Shown: one piece after another, positions 34,471 to 43,789 of the stretch
Position numbering within the stretch: the first letter of the stretch is position 1
Layout of the letters: each line of letters opens with the position of its first letter
Assembly (NCBI RefSeq): GCF_002270355.1
Contig: NZ_NJFZ01000033.1
Location: 54,907-118,906, forward strand
Reading direction: 5' to 3'
DNA from: Flectobacillus sp. BAB-3569
Lineage (GTDB): Bacteria > Bacteroidota > Bacteroidia > Cytophagales > Spirosomataceae
Length of the DNA stretch: 64,000 nucleotides
Translations under genes and position numbers: made by a program
Notes under the pieces: generated by a model
Databases searched by the model: none
Told to the model about the DNA's origin: nothing
The model's input: only the letters and a program-made list of their open reading frames with translations

Positions 34471-34778
34471 AATATGTGCTTTAAAAATCTTCTCTATAAG
34501 TAATAAGAAGTTATTGGTTAATAGTATATCTGTTATAGGGTTGTACTTATAATCTGAAGAGGTAAATCCCTAGTTCAAGACTTTGCCTTAGACTTATTTT
34601 TTTAAGTAATAAGAAAGATTATATTAATAATATATCTGCGGTACATAGTGATAGTATCCTTCTAATTATGAGTTTATTCAGATAACTGATATACTGTTAA
34701 CTAATAACATCCTTGTACTTACAGTTTATCAACTGAAACAAACACTAGTCCGAGACTAAGTCTCGAACTAGGAAAAAC
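34471..34778. other. Intergenic region packed with dispersed repeats
   Basis: The 308-bp gap between permease and fucosidase genes contains a partial ctagttcaagact element (34570-34596), AT-rich words of the gttaatagtatatctg type (34499-34545 and 34618-34710), and a full two-hairpin element in reverse orientation (34718-34772). I see no gene or clear promoter box. Confidence 0.7.
34718..34772 (-). repeat. Two-hairpin dispersed element, copy 2 (reverse)
   Basis: Read on the minus strand it gives ctagttcgagact/agtctcggactag followed by cagttgataaactgta, the same two-part order as copies at 12863 and 53067. It lies 6 bp after the permease stop and could also act as its terminator. Confidence 0.75.
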
Positions 34779-36092
34779 CTATAAAAATGAGTTAATGATA
34801 AGTACACCAATGAGCCCCACAACCGCTACAAGCGTTTCCATCATCGACCACGAGCGAATGGTATCTTTTATACTAAGGTTAAAATATTCTTTGAACATCC
34901 AAAAACCAGGGTCGTTTACATGCGAAAACATTAAACTACCTACACCAATGGATAATACCATTAAGTTAGGGTCAACCTGTAATGATTCTATCATGGGTGC
35001 CATAATACCTGCGGTAGTTAGGCCAGCTACTGTAGCAGAGCCTAGGCACACACGAATAAAAGCGGAAATCAACCAGCCAAGAATCAAAGGGTGAATATTT
35101 ATGTTTTTGAGTAGTGAAGCCATAACATCGCTCACACCACTTTCCATAAAAACTTGTTTGAGCGCTCCTGCTCCAGCGATGATTAAGAGTACCATTGCTA
35201 CATCTTTTACCGCTTCAGAATAAGTATTCATCGTATTGGATAGCGCCTGACTTGTCAGTCCTCCCAAAGTAGCAGTTGCTACCAAAACAGCTAAGAGCAT
35301 TACCATAGCAGGGTCACCAATCAGTTTACAGACTGGTATCAATGCCGAATCACTTGGTAAAATACTAGTAAGAATAGTGGTTCCTGCCATCATAAAAACA
35401 GGAAATAATGCCGTAAAAAAGCTCAGAAAGGTACTAGGTAAAATTTGATTGGGTTCGGAAGTAGTTGCAAAACTCAAGTTGGGACTTGAGGAAATATTTT
35501 TTAGGGTTAGAGCATAAAGCGGGCCAGCAATAATAATGGTCGGAATCGCAATAATGATTCCGTACAGTAAAGTTTGCCCCATGTCTGCATGAAACTGCGC
35601 TACCAAAGCAGCAGGCGAGGGGTGAGGAGGTAAGAAACCATGTGCCACCGACAAGGATGCCAGCATGGGTAAGCCAATATACACAGCAGGCAATTTGTAT
35701 TGATACACCACCGAAAAAATCAAAGGAATCATCAGTACAAAACCTACATTATAAAATAAGGGTATTCCGATAATAAAACCTGTACAAACTAAGCCCCATT
35801 GAATGTATTTTTCGCCAAAAAGTCCCATCATGACGGAGGCAATACGTTGTGCCGCGCCACTTTGAGCCACCAATTTGCCTAGCATAGCTCCTAAGGCAAT
35901 GACCCCGACTAACGAGCCCAACATGTCGCCTATTCCTTTTTGAATAGATTTACTGATGAGTTCGAGAGGCATTCCCATACTGATACCAGCTACCAAGGAG
36001 GTAATCAAAAAAGCCAAAAATGGATTGAACTTAGCAACGGTAATCAGTAACACCAATAGTCCAATACAAACAATTACAAGCAATAAAATCAT
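34779..36092 (-). CDS. GntP-family permease (gluconate or D-serine type)
   Basis: This 437-residue inner-membrane transporter has about 12-14 hydrophobic segments. Family features include the N-terminal LLVLLITVAKFNPFLAFLITSLVAG, GDMLGSLVGVIALGAMLGKLVAQSGAAQRIA, LPMLASLSVAHGFLPPHPSPAAL and the C-terminal GSLMFSHVNDPGFWMFKEYFNLS. GntP members carry gluconate, other sugar acids or, in the DsdX branch, D-serine. The genes that follow on this strand include a D-amino-acid lyase and RidA, which favours a D-amino acid. A gluconate role (a GMC gluconate-type dehydrogenase lies about 8 kb away) cannot be excluded. Confidence 0.9.
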   Translation of the reverse strand: MILLLVIVCIGLLVLLITVAKFNPFLAFLITSLVAGISMGMPLELISKSIQKGIGDMLGSLVGVIALGAMLGKLVAQSGAAQRIASVMMGLFGEKYIQWGLVCTGFIIGIPLFYNVGFVLMIPLIFSVVYQYKLPAVYIGLPMLASLSVAHGFLPPHPSPAALVAQFHADMGQTLLYGIIIAIPTIIIAGPLYALTLKNISSSPNLSFATTSEPNQILPSTFLSFFTALFPVFMMAGTTILTSILPSDSALIPVCKLIGDPAMVMLLAVLVATATLGGLTSQALSNTMNTYSEAVKDVAMVLLIIAGAGALKQVFMESGVSDVMASLLKNINIHPLILGWLISAFIRVCLGSATVAGLTTAGIMAPMIESLQVDPNLMVLSIGVGSLMFSHVNDPGFWMFKEYFNLSIKDTIRSWSMMETLVAVVGLIGVLIINSFL

Positions 36093-36309
36093 AGGAGTTA
36101 AAGCAAATTGCTTTCGGGTGTCGGCTGTGGGCTTAAGGCAAAAAGTATTGTTTAAAGTTATGCTCTATTCAATACAATTTTAATAATTTTTCTCCTGTAA
36201 GAATGTTGATAATTAAATGAGTAGCTTTTCTTTTGGCTATACAATTAATTAAACCATCCTATATTTTACCCTAAGCCCAAAGCTGATACCCGAAAGCCAA
36301 AATTTATTT

Positions 36310-37839
36310 TTAATTTTTATCCCACCAAATACGAGTTGTCAGCGTATTAGCACCTTGACGAGAGATAGCCTCTTTGAGGTTTGGTCCGTTGAGGTTTTCT
36401 TCAACAATTGGATATATCAATCGTCTTGGGATTGTACCATTGGTCAAGTTACCCGTAATGTTCACTGGCGTTAATTTAGGATAACCAGTTCTTCTCCAGT
36501 TAGAATATACCTCTACTTCATCTGGGAATAAAGATACCCACATTTGTGAGTGAATTTGTTCCATCTGCGCATCGAAACTTGCAGGGAAAGTATGAGTTGC
36601 CAAATAGGCATTGATTTTAGCAGTAGAAATAGCCGCTGCATCACCATAGATAGCCATGTTGCGCATCGAAGCAGATATACCACTTTGGTAGTAACTCGCT
36701 GCGTCGCCAGATGCCCAACCTCTAATAATAGCTTCTGCCATCAAGAAATTCATTTCGGCATTACTAATTACCACCATTGGCGCATCCAATTTCAACACGG
36801 TGTTGATATTTGGCTCAGAATAAGTGATAAAATCAGCAGGTTTTTGTAACAAGCCATTTGGCATACCTTTTTGCACGGTAGCAGTAGTATCTTGTTTCTT
36901 GTCTACCCAAACAACCGAAATTGAACTCAAACGAGGGTCTTTATTAGCTTTCAAGAAAGAAATAAAAGTATTTGAAAACTTACCACCTTCAGTATTATTG
37001 TTACCATCTGCCACAGCATAGTTGTTGCCACGCATAGCCAATGAAACAGGGTTTTTGTTGATGTCTTGACCGTTAGCAATGTACTGTACTTTTGCCAAAT
37101 CTTTATCATCCAATATGATGCCTCCAGCGATGGCTTTTTGTGCCCAAGTCTTAGCTGTTGCAGCGTCCACTTTTGTCATACGCATCGACAAACGAAGCAT
37201 TAATGAATACGCAAACTTTTTCCATTTCGTCACATCTCCGCCATACACAATGTCAGCACTTGCGTAGGATGATTTAGTGGCGTCCAAACTCGTTGCAGCT
37301 TGCTCCAATTCTTTCAACATATCCAAGTAAACACTTTGTTGGGTGTCATATTTGGGTGTGAATTTTGAAGAAGTATAACCTTGTCCAGCATCCGAATATG
37401 GAATATCGCCATATAAATCTGTAATGCGGTGGAAAGTATAAGCACGCCAAATACGAGCAATCGCATAAAGGTTTACTTGCGCAGGATCATTTTTAACAGC
37501 ATTGATAACTGTCTGAACTTCGTTTACGCTTAATGGGTAAGCGTTGTTGAAGAAATCATACGGGTAAGTGCCTTGTGAGAAAAAATATTTATCTCCAATA
37601 CCTGGCACATCTTTGTATGTCGAAAAATGTTGAATCGAACCTCCCGCTGCAAACTCATACGTACTAGCACAGCTATTGTTGAGCGCATCGTATTGTGCCT
37701 TGCTAAACATGTAAGATGGCACAATGATGGGAGAGGTATCTGGGTTGATATTGAGTTCTTCAAAACCGTTGTCGCACGAACTGAAAAGTGCAACACCAGC
37801 CATAAAAAGAAGGGTTTTGAATGTATGTCTCTTTTTCAT
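36310..37839 (-). CDS. SusD/RagB-like surface lipoprotein (SusD-like_2 type)
   Basis: This 509-residue protein has a lipobox in GVALFSSC (Cys22), then NGFEELNINPDTSPIIVPSYMFSKAQYDAL, the start of the SusD-like_2 branch. Typical features follow: RIWRAYTFHRITDLYGDIPYSDAG, KKFAYSLMLRLSMRMTKVD and MNFLMAEAIIRGWASGDA. It acts as the extracellular lid of the SusC transporter whose gene precedes it by 263 bp. The branch is often linked to peptide, glycopeptide or unusual glycan uptake. The ligand here is unknown; neighbouring GH20, GH29 and dipeptidase genes suggest glycoconjugates. Confidence 0.93.
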   Translation of the reverse strand: MKKRHTFKTLLFMAGVALFSSCDNGFEELNINPDTSPIIVPSYMFSKAQYDALNNSCASTYEFAAGGSIQHFSTYKDVPGIGDKYFFSQGTYPYDFFNNAYPLSVNEVQTVINAVKNDPAQVNLYAIARIWRAYTFHRITDLYGDIPYSDAGQGYTSSKFTPKYDTQQSVYLDMLKELEQAATSLDATKSSYASADIVYGGDVTKWKKFAYSLMLRLSMRMTKVDAATAKTWAQKAIAGGIILDDKDLAKVQYIANGQDINKNPVSLAMRGNNYAVADGNNNTEGGKFSNTFISFLKANKDPRLSSISVVWVDKKQDTTATVQKGMPNGLLQKPADFITYSEPNINTVLKLDAPMVVISNAEMNFLMAEAIIRGWASGDAASYYQSGISASMRNMAIYGDAAAISTAKINAYLATHTFPASFDAQMEQIHSQMWVSLFPDEVEVYSNWRRTGYPKLTPVNITGNLTNGTIPRRLIYPIVEENLNGPNLKEAISRQGANTLTTRIWWDKN

Positions 37840-38102
37840 AAGTCTCAGGTAATACGCTATTGAGCGGACTCTTTAGCACAAGTTTTTGAATTTATCCTAG
37901 TTGAAAATGCTACAGTTTGGGGTTTACTGAAAAAGGAAAAAGGGATTTGAAAAATGAGTTTTCTTACAGAATAAGATATAATTGATTATTGAAAATTTAT
38001 ATTCACAACTCACAATTCCTCATTCAGCACTCTCTCTGAATTAGTGGGCGAAAAGATTCGCCCCTAAAAACACATCCCGATTTTTCATCAGTTCATCACA
38101 TC

Positions 38103-41100
38103 CTAGAATTTCACTGTTAAGTTGATACCATAGCTACGTGCTCTTGGCAAACCAAATGCCTCGAAACCCTGTGCATTACTGTTTGTGTAACTTGATTCTG
38201 GGTCAAAGTTTTCAGTCTTTTTGTACAACACAAATAAGTTACGTGCTACAAAAGAGATAGACGCCGACTGAATCTTAGCAAAGCCTAGGTATTTCGCTGG
38301 AATTTTATATCCTAAAACGATTTGACGTAACTTGATAAAGCTTCCATCGTACACAAATAGGTCTGAGTAGTTTTTCAAGTTGTCGTAGTAAAGACGTAGC
38401 TGAGATACTGGTACTGTACGAGTGTAAGAATCGCCGTTGGCAGTTACACCGTTCAAAACCAAACCATTGTCACGACCAGGTAATGTACTTTTTTGTAATC
38501 CAAAACGAACAGCATATACGTTCATTACCGAGAATACATCGTTACCGAATTTACCGTCTAGCAAGATATCCAAGTTCCAGTTTTTGTATGTAAATGAATT
38601 GCTAAAACCTGTTGTCAATGGCGCTACACCTTGTCCAATCTCTTTGATTGGTCCTTTTACTGGATAACCTGTAGAAGTATCATAAACGATATTGCCTTTT
38701 GAGTCAGTAACCATCGTATAACCTTTGATGATACCATAAGGACGACCAGCATCAGTATTCACAAAAGCCCAAGAACCTACCGAAGTGGCTAATTGGATGG
38801 TATTTACACCTTCTGTTAATTGAACTACTCTGTTTTTGTTGTAAGCCAAGTTGAAGCTTGTATTCCAGCTAAAGTTTTTCGTTTTCACCAAAGAACCCGT
38901 CAACAATAATTCGATACCTGAGTTGTCTACTTGCCCTACGTTTACATAAGTATTTTGGTAACCACTTGTTCCAGAAATAGCTGTTTTAACAATATCGTTA
39001 GTCGTACGACGCAGATAGTAAGTCAAATCTACCCCTAAGCGGTTATTGAATAATTTGGTATCAAGACCTGCTTCCCAAGTAGTAGAAGTAAATGGCTTCA
39101 AGCTTGGGTTGTTAAGAAGATACTCGCCATTTGTCATCGTGATTTGTTGCAATGGCTGTCCGCTACTTGTTACCATGCTATAACTCTGGTTCAAAGTATA
39201 TGGATCTGGCACACCACCACCTACTTGTGCCCAAGATGCTCTCAATTTAGCATAGTTGACAAAAGAAGGCATTTCTGTAGCTTGTGACAATACAAAGCTG
39301 GTTCCGACTGCTGGATAAAGAATTGTATTGTTTTTGATACCCAAAGTAGAGAACCAATCCTGACGAGCTGAGGCATTTAAAAATAAGACACCTTTGTAAT
39401 CAAGGTCTAATGAACCAAATACCGAGTTGGTCGCCAAACGTTGCGTTACTGGACGAGTCGTCGCTGTAGTCAGGTTGGTAAAGCTGTAAAAGTTCGGAAT
39501 AATGAATTGTGTACCGTTAGTGTAAATTTCTGAACGTTCAAAAGAGCGTTGGTTACCGCCCAACATTGCATTCATATGAACTGGTCCCAAATCTGTATTG
39601 TAGTTCACCGTCAACATAGAGTTGTTTTCTGTAACTGTCGATTTGATACCTTGATATTCACCTGCTGCGTTTGTAGTATAAACTGTTCCAGTAGGGATAA
39701 TACCTGTAAAGTCATAGCTATAGAAGTCGCGGCTGATATTACCTTTTACAAAAAGGTTTTTCAAAATATCGTACTTCAAACCAAACTGCCCAATAAAACG
39801 GTTTTTGGTATCATCATTTCTAAATTTATTAACAACAAAGTAAGAATTCGAAGCATAAGGAGTTTCGTTCCATTGAACCTCGCGACCTGTTGCGTCATAG
39901 CCTGGGTCCATCCAGCGAATGTCTACTGTATTGGCAATCATGTAGTTTGCCCAGTTAGGGTTACCCGGAGCATCACCAGCACTCGGACGATTGTGCGCTT
40001 TTTCTAAGTTGTATTGTGCCAAAGCCTCCATCGAAATACGTTCGCTTAATTTAGCATTGATGCTTAAGTTTGCGACTTTACGATTGAAAGTAGAATTTGG
40101 CAATACACTCTTATTATTGATGTCTGCTACCGATGCTCTAAAGTTCAAGGCTTCTGTACCACCACTAAATGAAATGGTATTACTCAAAGTTGAACCAGTG
40201 CGATAAAAGTTCTTAATATTGTTTTGTTGTGGAGAATAAGGATGTTCTTTTCCGTCAAAAGCAATATAAGGCTGTCCGTCCATTTTGGCACCCCACGAAC
40301 GACGTCCCCAGCTTACAGCTTGCGCTTGTGAAGTTGGTTTCACGCCACCGTCTCCTTGACCGTACATATATTGCCAGTCAGTAAAGTCAACAACATCGTC
40401 GATGGTAGCAGTAGCGTTGTATTCTACACCAATACCTTTGCGTACGGTACCTTTTTTCGTAGTAATCAAAATAACACCATTGGCAGCACGTGAACCATAC
40501 AAGGCTGCTGCTGTACCACCTTTCAAGACTGAGATACTTTCAATATCGTCAGGGTTGATACCACCAATACCATCACCACGGTCAACGTTGTGTCCACTAC
40601 CACCTGTAGTTGGGCTACCCCCAGGCGTACTGTTGTCGATAGGCATACCGTTGATTACATACAAAGGTTGGTTATCGCCTGATAATGAACCATTACCACG
40701 AATCACCACTCTACTTGAACCACCTGCACCTGTTGCCAAACTTGTTGCATTTACCCCAGCGATTTTACCAGAAAGAGCATTGGCTAAGTTGGTTTCACGA
40801 GCTTGTGTAAACTCACTACCACTTACTTCTGTTACCGAGTAAGCAAGGGCTTTTTTGTCTTTTTTCACACCCAAGGCAGTCACCACCACTTCTTGAATGT
40901 TTTGAACACTTTCTTTTAGGGTAACAGACACCGTCGTTTGACTAGCAGAAAGTACCACAGTTTGTGGCTCATAGCCAACCATCGAGACCACCAAAGTGAT
41001 ACTTGTTATGTTATCAGGAACTCCTAATTTGAATTTCCCTGAGGCATCAGTTGAAGTACCAATTTTGGGGTTTCCTTTTACAAAAACAGAAGCTCCAATA

Positions 41101-41294
41101 ATTGGGCTACCATCTTTGGCAGAGGTAATAATACCTGACACAGGAAGTGTGCCAAGCATGTTGAAAGTAATATTGCTCTTATGAGCCAGACGGAGCTCTG
41201 CAAGCTCAGTTGCATAACCTTGAAAGGTCATGCTTCCTAGCACAGATAACCACAGCAACCTTTGTGAGCGAGGTAATAGTCGAGTTTTCATCAT
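38103..41294 (-). CDS. SusC/RagA-family TonB-linked outer-membrane transporter
   Basis: The ATG at 41294 gives 1063 residues, beginning MMKTRLLPRSQRLLWLSVLGS, a signal-like start. The longest frame starts with TTG at 41399 and passes through the promoter region, so I reject it. A carboxypeptidase-regulatory-like domain (PVSGIITSAKDGSPIIGASVFV) is followed by the plug (NIQEVVVTALGVKKDKKALAYSV, LSGKIAGVNATS, YVINGMPI, LYGSRAANGVILITTKKG) and a barrel ending in INLTVKF. Paired with the SusD-like gene downstream and divergent from a DeoR regulator, which may control it. Confidence 0.94.
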   Translation of the reverse strand: MMKTRLLPRSQRLLWLSVLGSMTFQGYATELAELRLAHKSNITFNMLGTLPVSGIITSAKDGSPIIGASVFVKGNPKIGTSTDASGKFKLGVPDNITSITLVVSMVGYEPQTVVLSASQTTVSVTLKESVQNIQEVVVTALGVKKDKKALAYSVTEVSGSEFTQARETNLANALSGKIAGVNATSLATGAGGSSRVVIRGNGSLSGDNQPLYVINGMPIDNSTPGGSPTTGGSGHNVDRGDGIGGINPDDIESISVLKGGTAAALYGSRAANGVILITTKKGTVRKGIGVEYNATATIDDVVDFTDWQYMYGQGDGGVKPTSQAQAVSWGRRSWGAKMDGQPYIAFDGKEHPYSPQQNNIKNFYRTGSTLSNTISFSGGTEALNFRASVADINNKSVLPNSTFNRKVANLSINAKLSERISMEALAQYNLEKAHNRPSAGDAPGNPNWANYMIANTVDIRWMDPGYDATGREVQWNETPYASNSYFVVNKFRNDDTKNRFIGQFGLKYDILKNLFVKGNISRDFYSYDFTGIIPTGTVYTTNAAGEYQGIKSTVTENNSMLTVNYNTDLGPVHMNAMLGGNQRSFERSEIYTNGTQFIIPNFYSFTNLTTATTRPVTQRLATNSVFGSLDLDYKGVLFLNASARQDWFSTLGIKNNTILYPAVGTSFVLSQATEMPSFVNYAKLRASWAQVGGGVPDPYTLNQSYSMVTSSGQPLQQITMTNGEYLLNNPSLKPFTSTTWEAGLDTKLFNNRLGVDLTYYLRRTTNDIVKTAISGTSGYQNTYVNVGQVDNSGIELLLTGSLVKTKNFSWNTSFNLAYNKNRVVQLTEGVNTIQLATSVGSWAFVNTDAGRPYGIIKGYTMVTDSKGNIVYDTSTGYPVKGPIKEIGQGVAPLTTGFSNSFTYKNWNLDILLDGKFGNDVFSVMNVYAVRFGLQKSTLPGRDNGLVLNGVTANGDSYTRTVPVSQLRLYYDNLKNYSDLFVYDGSFIKLRQIVLGYKIPAKYLGFAKIQSASISFVARNLFVLYKKTENFDPESSYTNSNAQGFEAFGLPRARSYGINLTVKF

Positions 41295-41357
41295 AGCTTG
41301 TTTAGTTGGAGATTTGGGTTTTGCAAAATTTGCAAGCTTTATTTCGCTATTTCTGTA

Positions 41358-41365
41358 CAAACTTA
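41358..41365 (-). promoter_or_regulatory. Candidate -7 promoter box for susC (second locus)
   Basis: On the minus strand this reads TAAGTTTG, matching TAnnTTTG, about 64 bp upstream of the chosen ATG. TGCAAA words lie nearby (41326, 41408, 41446, 41512), as would suit regulator binding. The -33 element is unclear. Confidence 0.45.
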
Positions 41366-41504
41366 GCATAAATTTTAAATAATGTTGCATTTGTTGCAAT
41401 TAAATTCTGCAAATTTTTCAAATAATGAGTATTTATTCTCAATTTTTGCAAATTTTAAATACTTTGTGCCTACTGAAAAGGATATATAACCTTAGTCTTT
41501 TTGC

Positions 41505-41512
41505 TATATTTG
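41505..41512 (+). promoter_or_regulatory. Candidate -7 promoter box for the DeoR-family regulator
   Basis: TATATTTG matches TAnnTTTG, 29 bp upstream of the ATG at 41542. It overlaps a TTTGCAAA word of the kind that recurs in this divergent spacer, so the regulator may control itself. No -33 TTG at normal spacing. Confidence 0.45.
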
Positions 41513-41541
41513 CAAACGATAACCAACAACCTTCCTTGAAT

Positions 41542-42300
41542 ATGTCAGTTAACCTCCTCAAAAAAGAGCGAAAAGATTTGATCCTAAAAGAAATCAATGT
41601 GCATACCCGTGTAACCTTTGCGGAGTTAGTAGATGTATTGAATGTTTCGGAGGATACCATTCGAAGAGATTTGAATGAGTTGGCCGAGGAGGGGGAGATT
41701 ATTAAAATTCGGGGTGGAGCAATGTCAAAAGCCTATCATTATTCTTCTCAAGTAAAGGAAACCTATGCGCACAACTCCAAACAGGAGATTGCTAGAAAAG
41801 CGTTGGGATTATTGAAAGAAGGAATGCTGGTGCTAGTAGGAGGGGGAACCACCATCAGAGAGTTGGTCAAACTCATTCCTGATACGCTTCGTATTACTTT
41901 TATGACAGTAAATCCCTTGACCGCAGTAGAGCTGCTGGACAAGCCCAACGTTGATATTATTATGGTGGGCGGTCAATTGTCCCGTTATAGTCAGATGGCA
42001 GTAGGAGGTGAGGTCCATCAGCGCTTATCCGAAATGCGTGCAGATTTATGTATTATGGGGAGCAATGCCATTGACACACAAGGAGGATTTACTGACTCAG
42101 ACTGGGAGACTGTGTTGGTAAAAAAGGCTATGATTAAGGCCTCCAAAAAAGTTGCGGTATTATCGATTGCCGAAAAGCTCGATTCTGTTATGAAGATGAA
42201 AATTGCAGATTTATCAGAAATCAATTACTTGGTAACCGACCTCGACCCCAACGATGCCAAATTAGGACCCTACCAAAATAAAGGAGCAACGCTTTTGTAA
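41542..42300 (+). CDS. DeoR/GlpR-family transcriptional regulator
   Basis: Starting at the ATG at 41542 (252 residues), because DeoR proteins begin right before KERKDLILKEINVHTRVTF; the frame's ATG at 41425 adds 39 unrelated residues. The N-terminal helix-turn-helix is complete (FAELVDVLNVSEDTIRRDLNELAEEGEIIKIRGGAMS). The DeoRC sensor domain follows, with LVLVGGGTTIRELVKLIP and MGSNAIDTQGGFTDSDWETVLVKKAMI. Such regulators bind phosphorylated sugars and usually repress. Divergent orientation from the second susC suggests it controls that locus; the effector is unknown. Confidence 0.93.
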   Translation: MSVNLLKKERKDLILKEINVHTRVTFAELVDVLNVSEDTIRRDLNELAEEGEIIKIRGGAMSKAYHYSSQVKETYAHNSKQEIARKALGLLKEGMLVLVGGGTTIRELVKLIPDTLRITFMTVNPLTAVELLDKPNVDIIMVGGQLSRYSQMAVGGEVHQRLSEMRADLCIMGSNAIDTQGGFTDSDWETVLVKKAMIKASKKVAVLSIAEKLDSVMKMKIADLSEINYLVTDLDPNDAKLGPYQNKGATLL

Positions 42301-42392
42301 GAAAGCATCAAAAAAAATGGACATTCCAATTTTAGTGATTGAGCGATTATTTTAATTTGAATTTCATTTGAAGAGACACAATGCTGAAATAC

Positions 42393-42443
42393 AACATCAA
42401 AAAAGTGGTACGAAAAATTATTTTCGACCACTTTTTTGATGTT
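42393..42443. terminator. Bidirectional terminator between the DeoR and PH-like genes
   Basis: Long inverted repeat: aacatcaaaaaagtgg / ccacttttttgatgtt with inner cgaaaa/ttttcg, between two converging genes. A/T-rich flanks on both sides fit termination in both directions. Confidence 0.85.
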
Positions 42444-42467
42444 ACTATGCTAGATATGACTTGGCTT

Positions 42468-42491
42468 GAGACGCAATCATTGCGTCTCTAC
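42468..42491. repeat. GAGACGCAAT-type palindrome, copy 2
   Basis: Arms gagacgcaat / attgcgtctc around a two-base centre, followed by tac. Identical core to copy 3 at 53238-53261. It lies directly after a terminator hairpin, as copy 3 also does. Confidence 0.85.
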
Positions 42492-42562
42492 TGCGAGAAT
42501 ACAAATGTTAAAATAATCACTCATTCGCACAATCCCTCAATTAGGGATGATTGCATAAAAAA

Positions 42563-43069
42563 CTACACGTTCTCCACCTTAGATTCAATTTTCTCTTTGA
42601 CCTGTTTCAAATTTTCTAACAAATGTTCACGCATTTGCACAAACTGCATAATTTCGGTGTGATTCTCCGAGTATTTTAAGTTTGGAAAAAACAGTGATGG
42701 AAAAAGGATAAACTCATGTACTTGTGATTCGGGCTTCTTTCCTTGTTTTTTTACTGCAAGAGTAATTTTGGGAGCACTAAAATCACGATGTTGACTCGAA
42801 GAATCGATATGGATAGATTCGATGTGTTCGAATGGAATTTCTTTGGTAGAGGTTACCGACGTCCCAACGGTATGAATATGATATAACTTTTGGTCTGAAA
42901 GCGCTACATAAACGGCTCTTTTCTTCTTGAAAATACCATTGATACTGTCTTGTAAGTTTTGCAAACCACTTAATTGAGGGTATTGAACCGAAACTAACGC
43001 ATGAATGGGAGCACTAATAGAGTTACTAATGTGTGAAAACGAATCTAATACCTGAAATCTTTTAGCCAT
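42563..43069 (-). CDS. PH-like domain protein of unknown function
   Basis: This 168-residue cytoplasmic protein has no signal peptide. The middle is beta-rich (AVYVALSDQKLYHIHTVGTS, EIPFEHIESIHIDSSS, APKITLAVKKQ), the pattern of a bacterial PH-like fold. The end (MREHLLENLKQVKEKIESKVENV) is a charged helix likely to form a coiled coil. I do not recognise a named family. It is monocistronic; a 357-bp spacer separates it from the divergent small secreted protein gene. That spacer (43070-43426) is AT-rich, with one imperfect TATCTTTA box at 43360. Confidence 0.65.
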   Translation of the reverse strand: MAKRFQVLDSFSHISNSISAPIHALVSVQYPQLSGLQNLQDSINGIFKKKRAVYVALSDQKLYHIHTVGTSVTSTKEIPFEHIESIHIDSSSQHRDFSAPKITLAVKKQGKKPESQVHEFILFPSLFFPNLKYSENHTEIMQFVQMREHLLENLKQVKEKIESKVENV

Positions 43070-43426
43070 GTGAATACGTATGATTTATTAGGGTTGATTG
43101 TAAACGAAGTAAGTAATGCCCAAATGTTTGTGAATAGATGATTCCTTTAAGAAGAATGAATACTATGACAACGGACAATGCTATTGATTTATGATAGTCA
43201 ACTGAAAAATAAGCTTAAAATTACAACTAATGTGCCAAAATTTGTCTATCTGTTTAGAGAAAGAATTGTCTTAATTTTTATTCTAAAAAAATCAATAGAG
43301 CTCAACAATAACTATAATAATTTAACAGTTTTTAAGAATATATAATCAAAACAAATCTGTATCTTTACGACCAGCAACTATAAACTTCTTTAAAAAATCA
43401 GTAAAGACCAGTCAATTTTGCGTACC

Positions 43427-43789
43427 ATGAAAGCTTTTCGTTTATTCAAATGGATGTTACCACTCATGCTATGGACCATAGCAGCAAGTGGCTATGCCCA
43501 TGATGGAAAAACTAAAGTTAGCTATACCAAGGTAAGCAAAAGTGTTTCAAAGTTTAGTAAAAAAAGAACTTTTGGTCGTCATTTTGAAGTTGAAAACAAT
43601 GTCTTACTTGATAATCAAGAAGAAAAAGATGAACGCTCGGAGCGCTCTCACGCATTAACTTCTGCTTCTGATTTATCAAGTATCGAGCGTGCAATTATTC
43701 AAACCTTGCAACGTTCGGATGTTCCATTTGTACCTCATTTATCCTTTTCGAAAAAACTATTTATCCTTCATTGTGTCTATTTAATTTGA
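43427..43789 (+). CDS. Small secreted protein of unknown function
   Basis: Starting at the ATG at 43427 (120 residues), three codons inside the longer frame. The signal peptide is MKAFRLFKWMLPLMLWTIAASGYA. The mature part is basic then acidic (KVSYTKVSKSVSKFSKKRTFG, NQEEKDERSERSH) and ends with a hydrophobic stretch (LFILHCVYLI). I recognise no family. It precedes the metal efflux operon by 613 bp on the same strand; a link is possible but not shown. One of the weaker gene calls in the window. Confidence 0.5.
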   Translation: MKAFRLFKWMLPLMLWTIAASGYAHDGKTKVSYTKVSKSVSKFSKKRTFGRHFEVENNVLLDNQEEKDERSERSHALTSASDLSSIERAIIQTLQRSDVPFVPHLSFSKKLFILHCVYLI

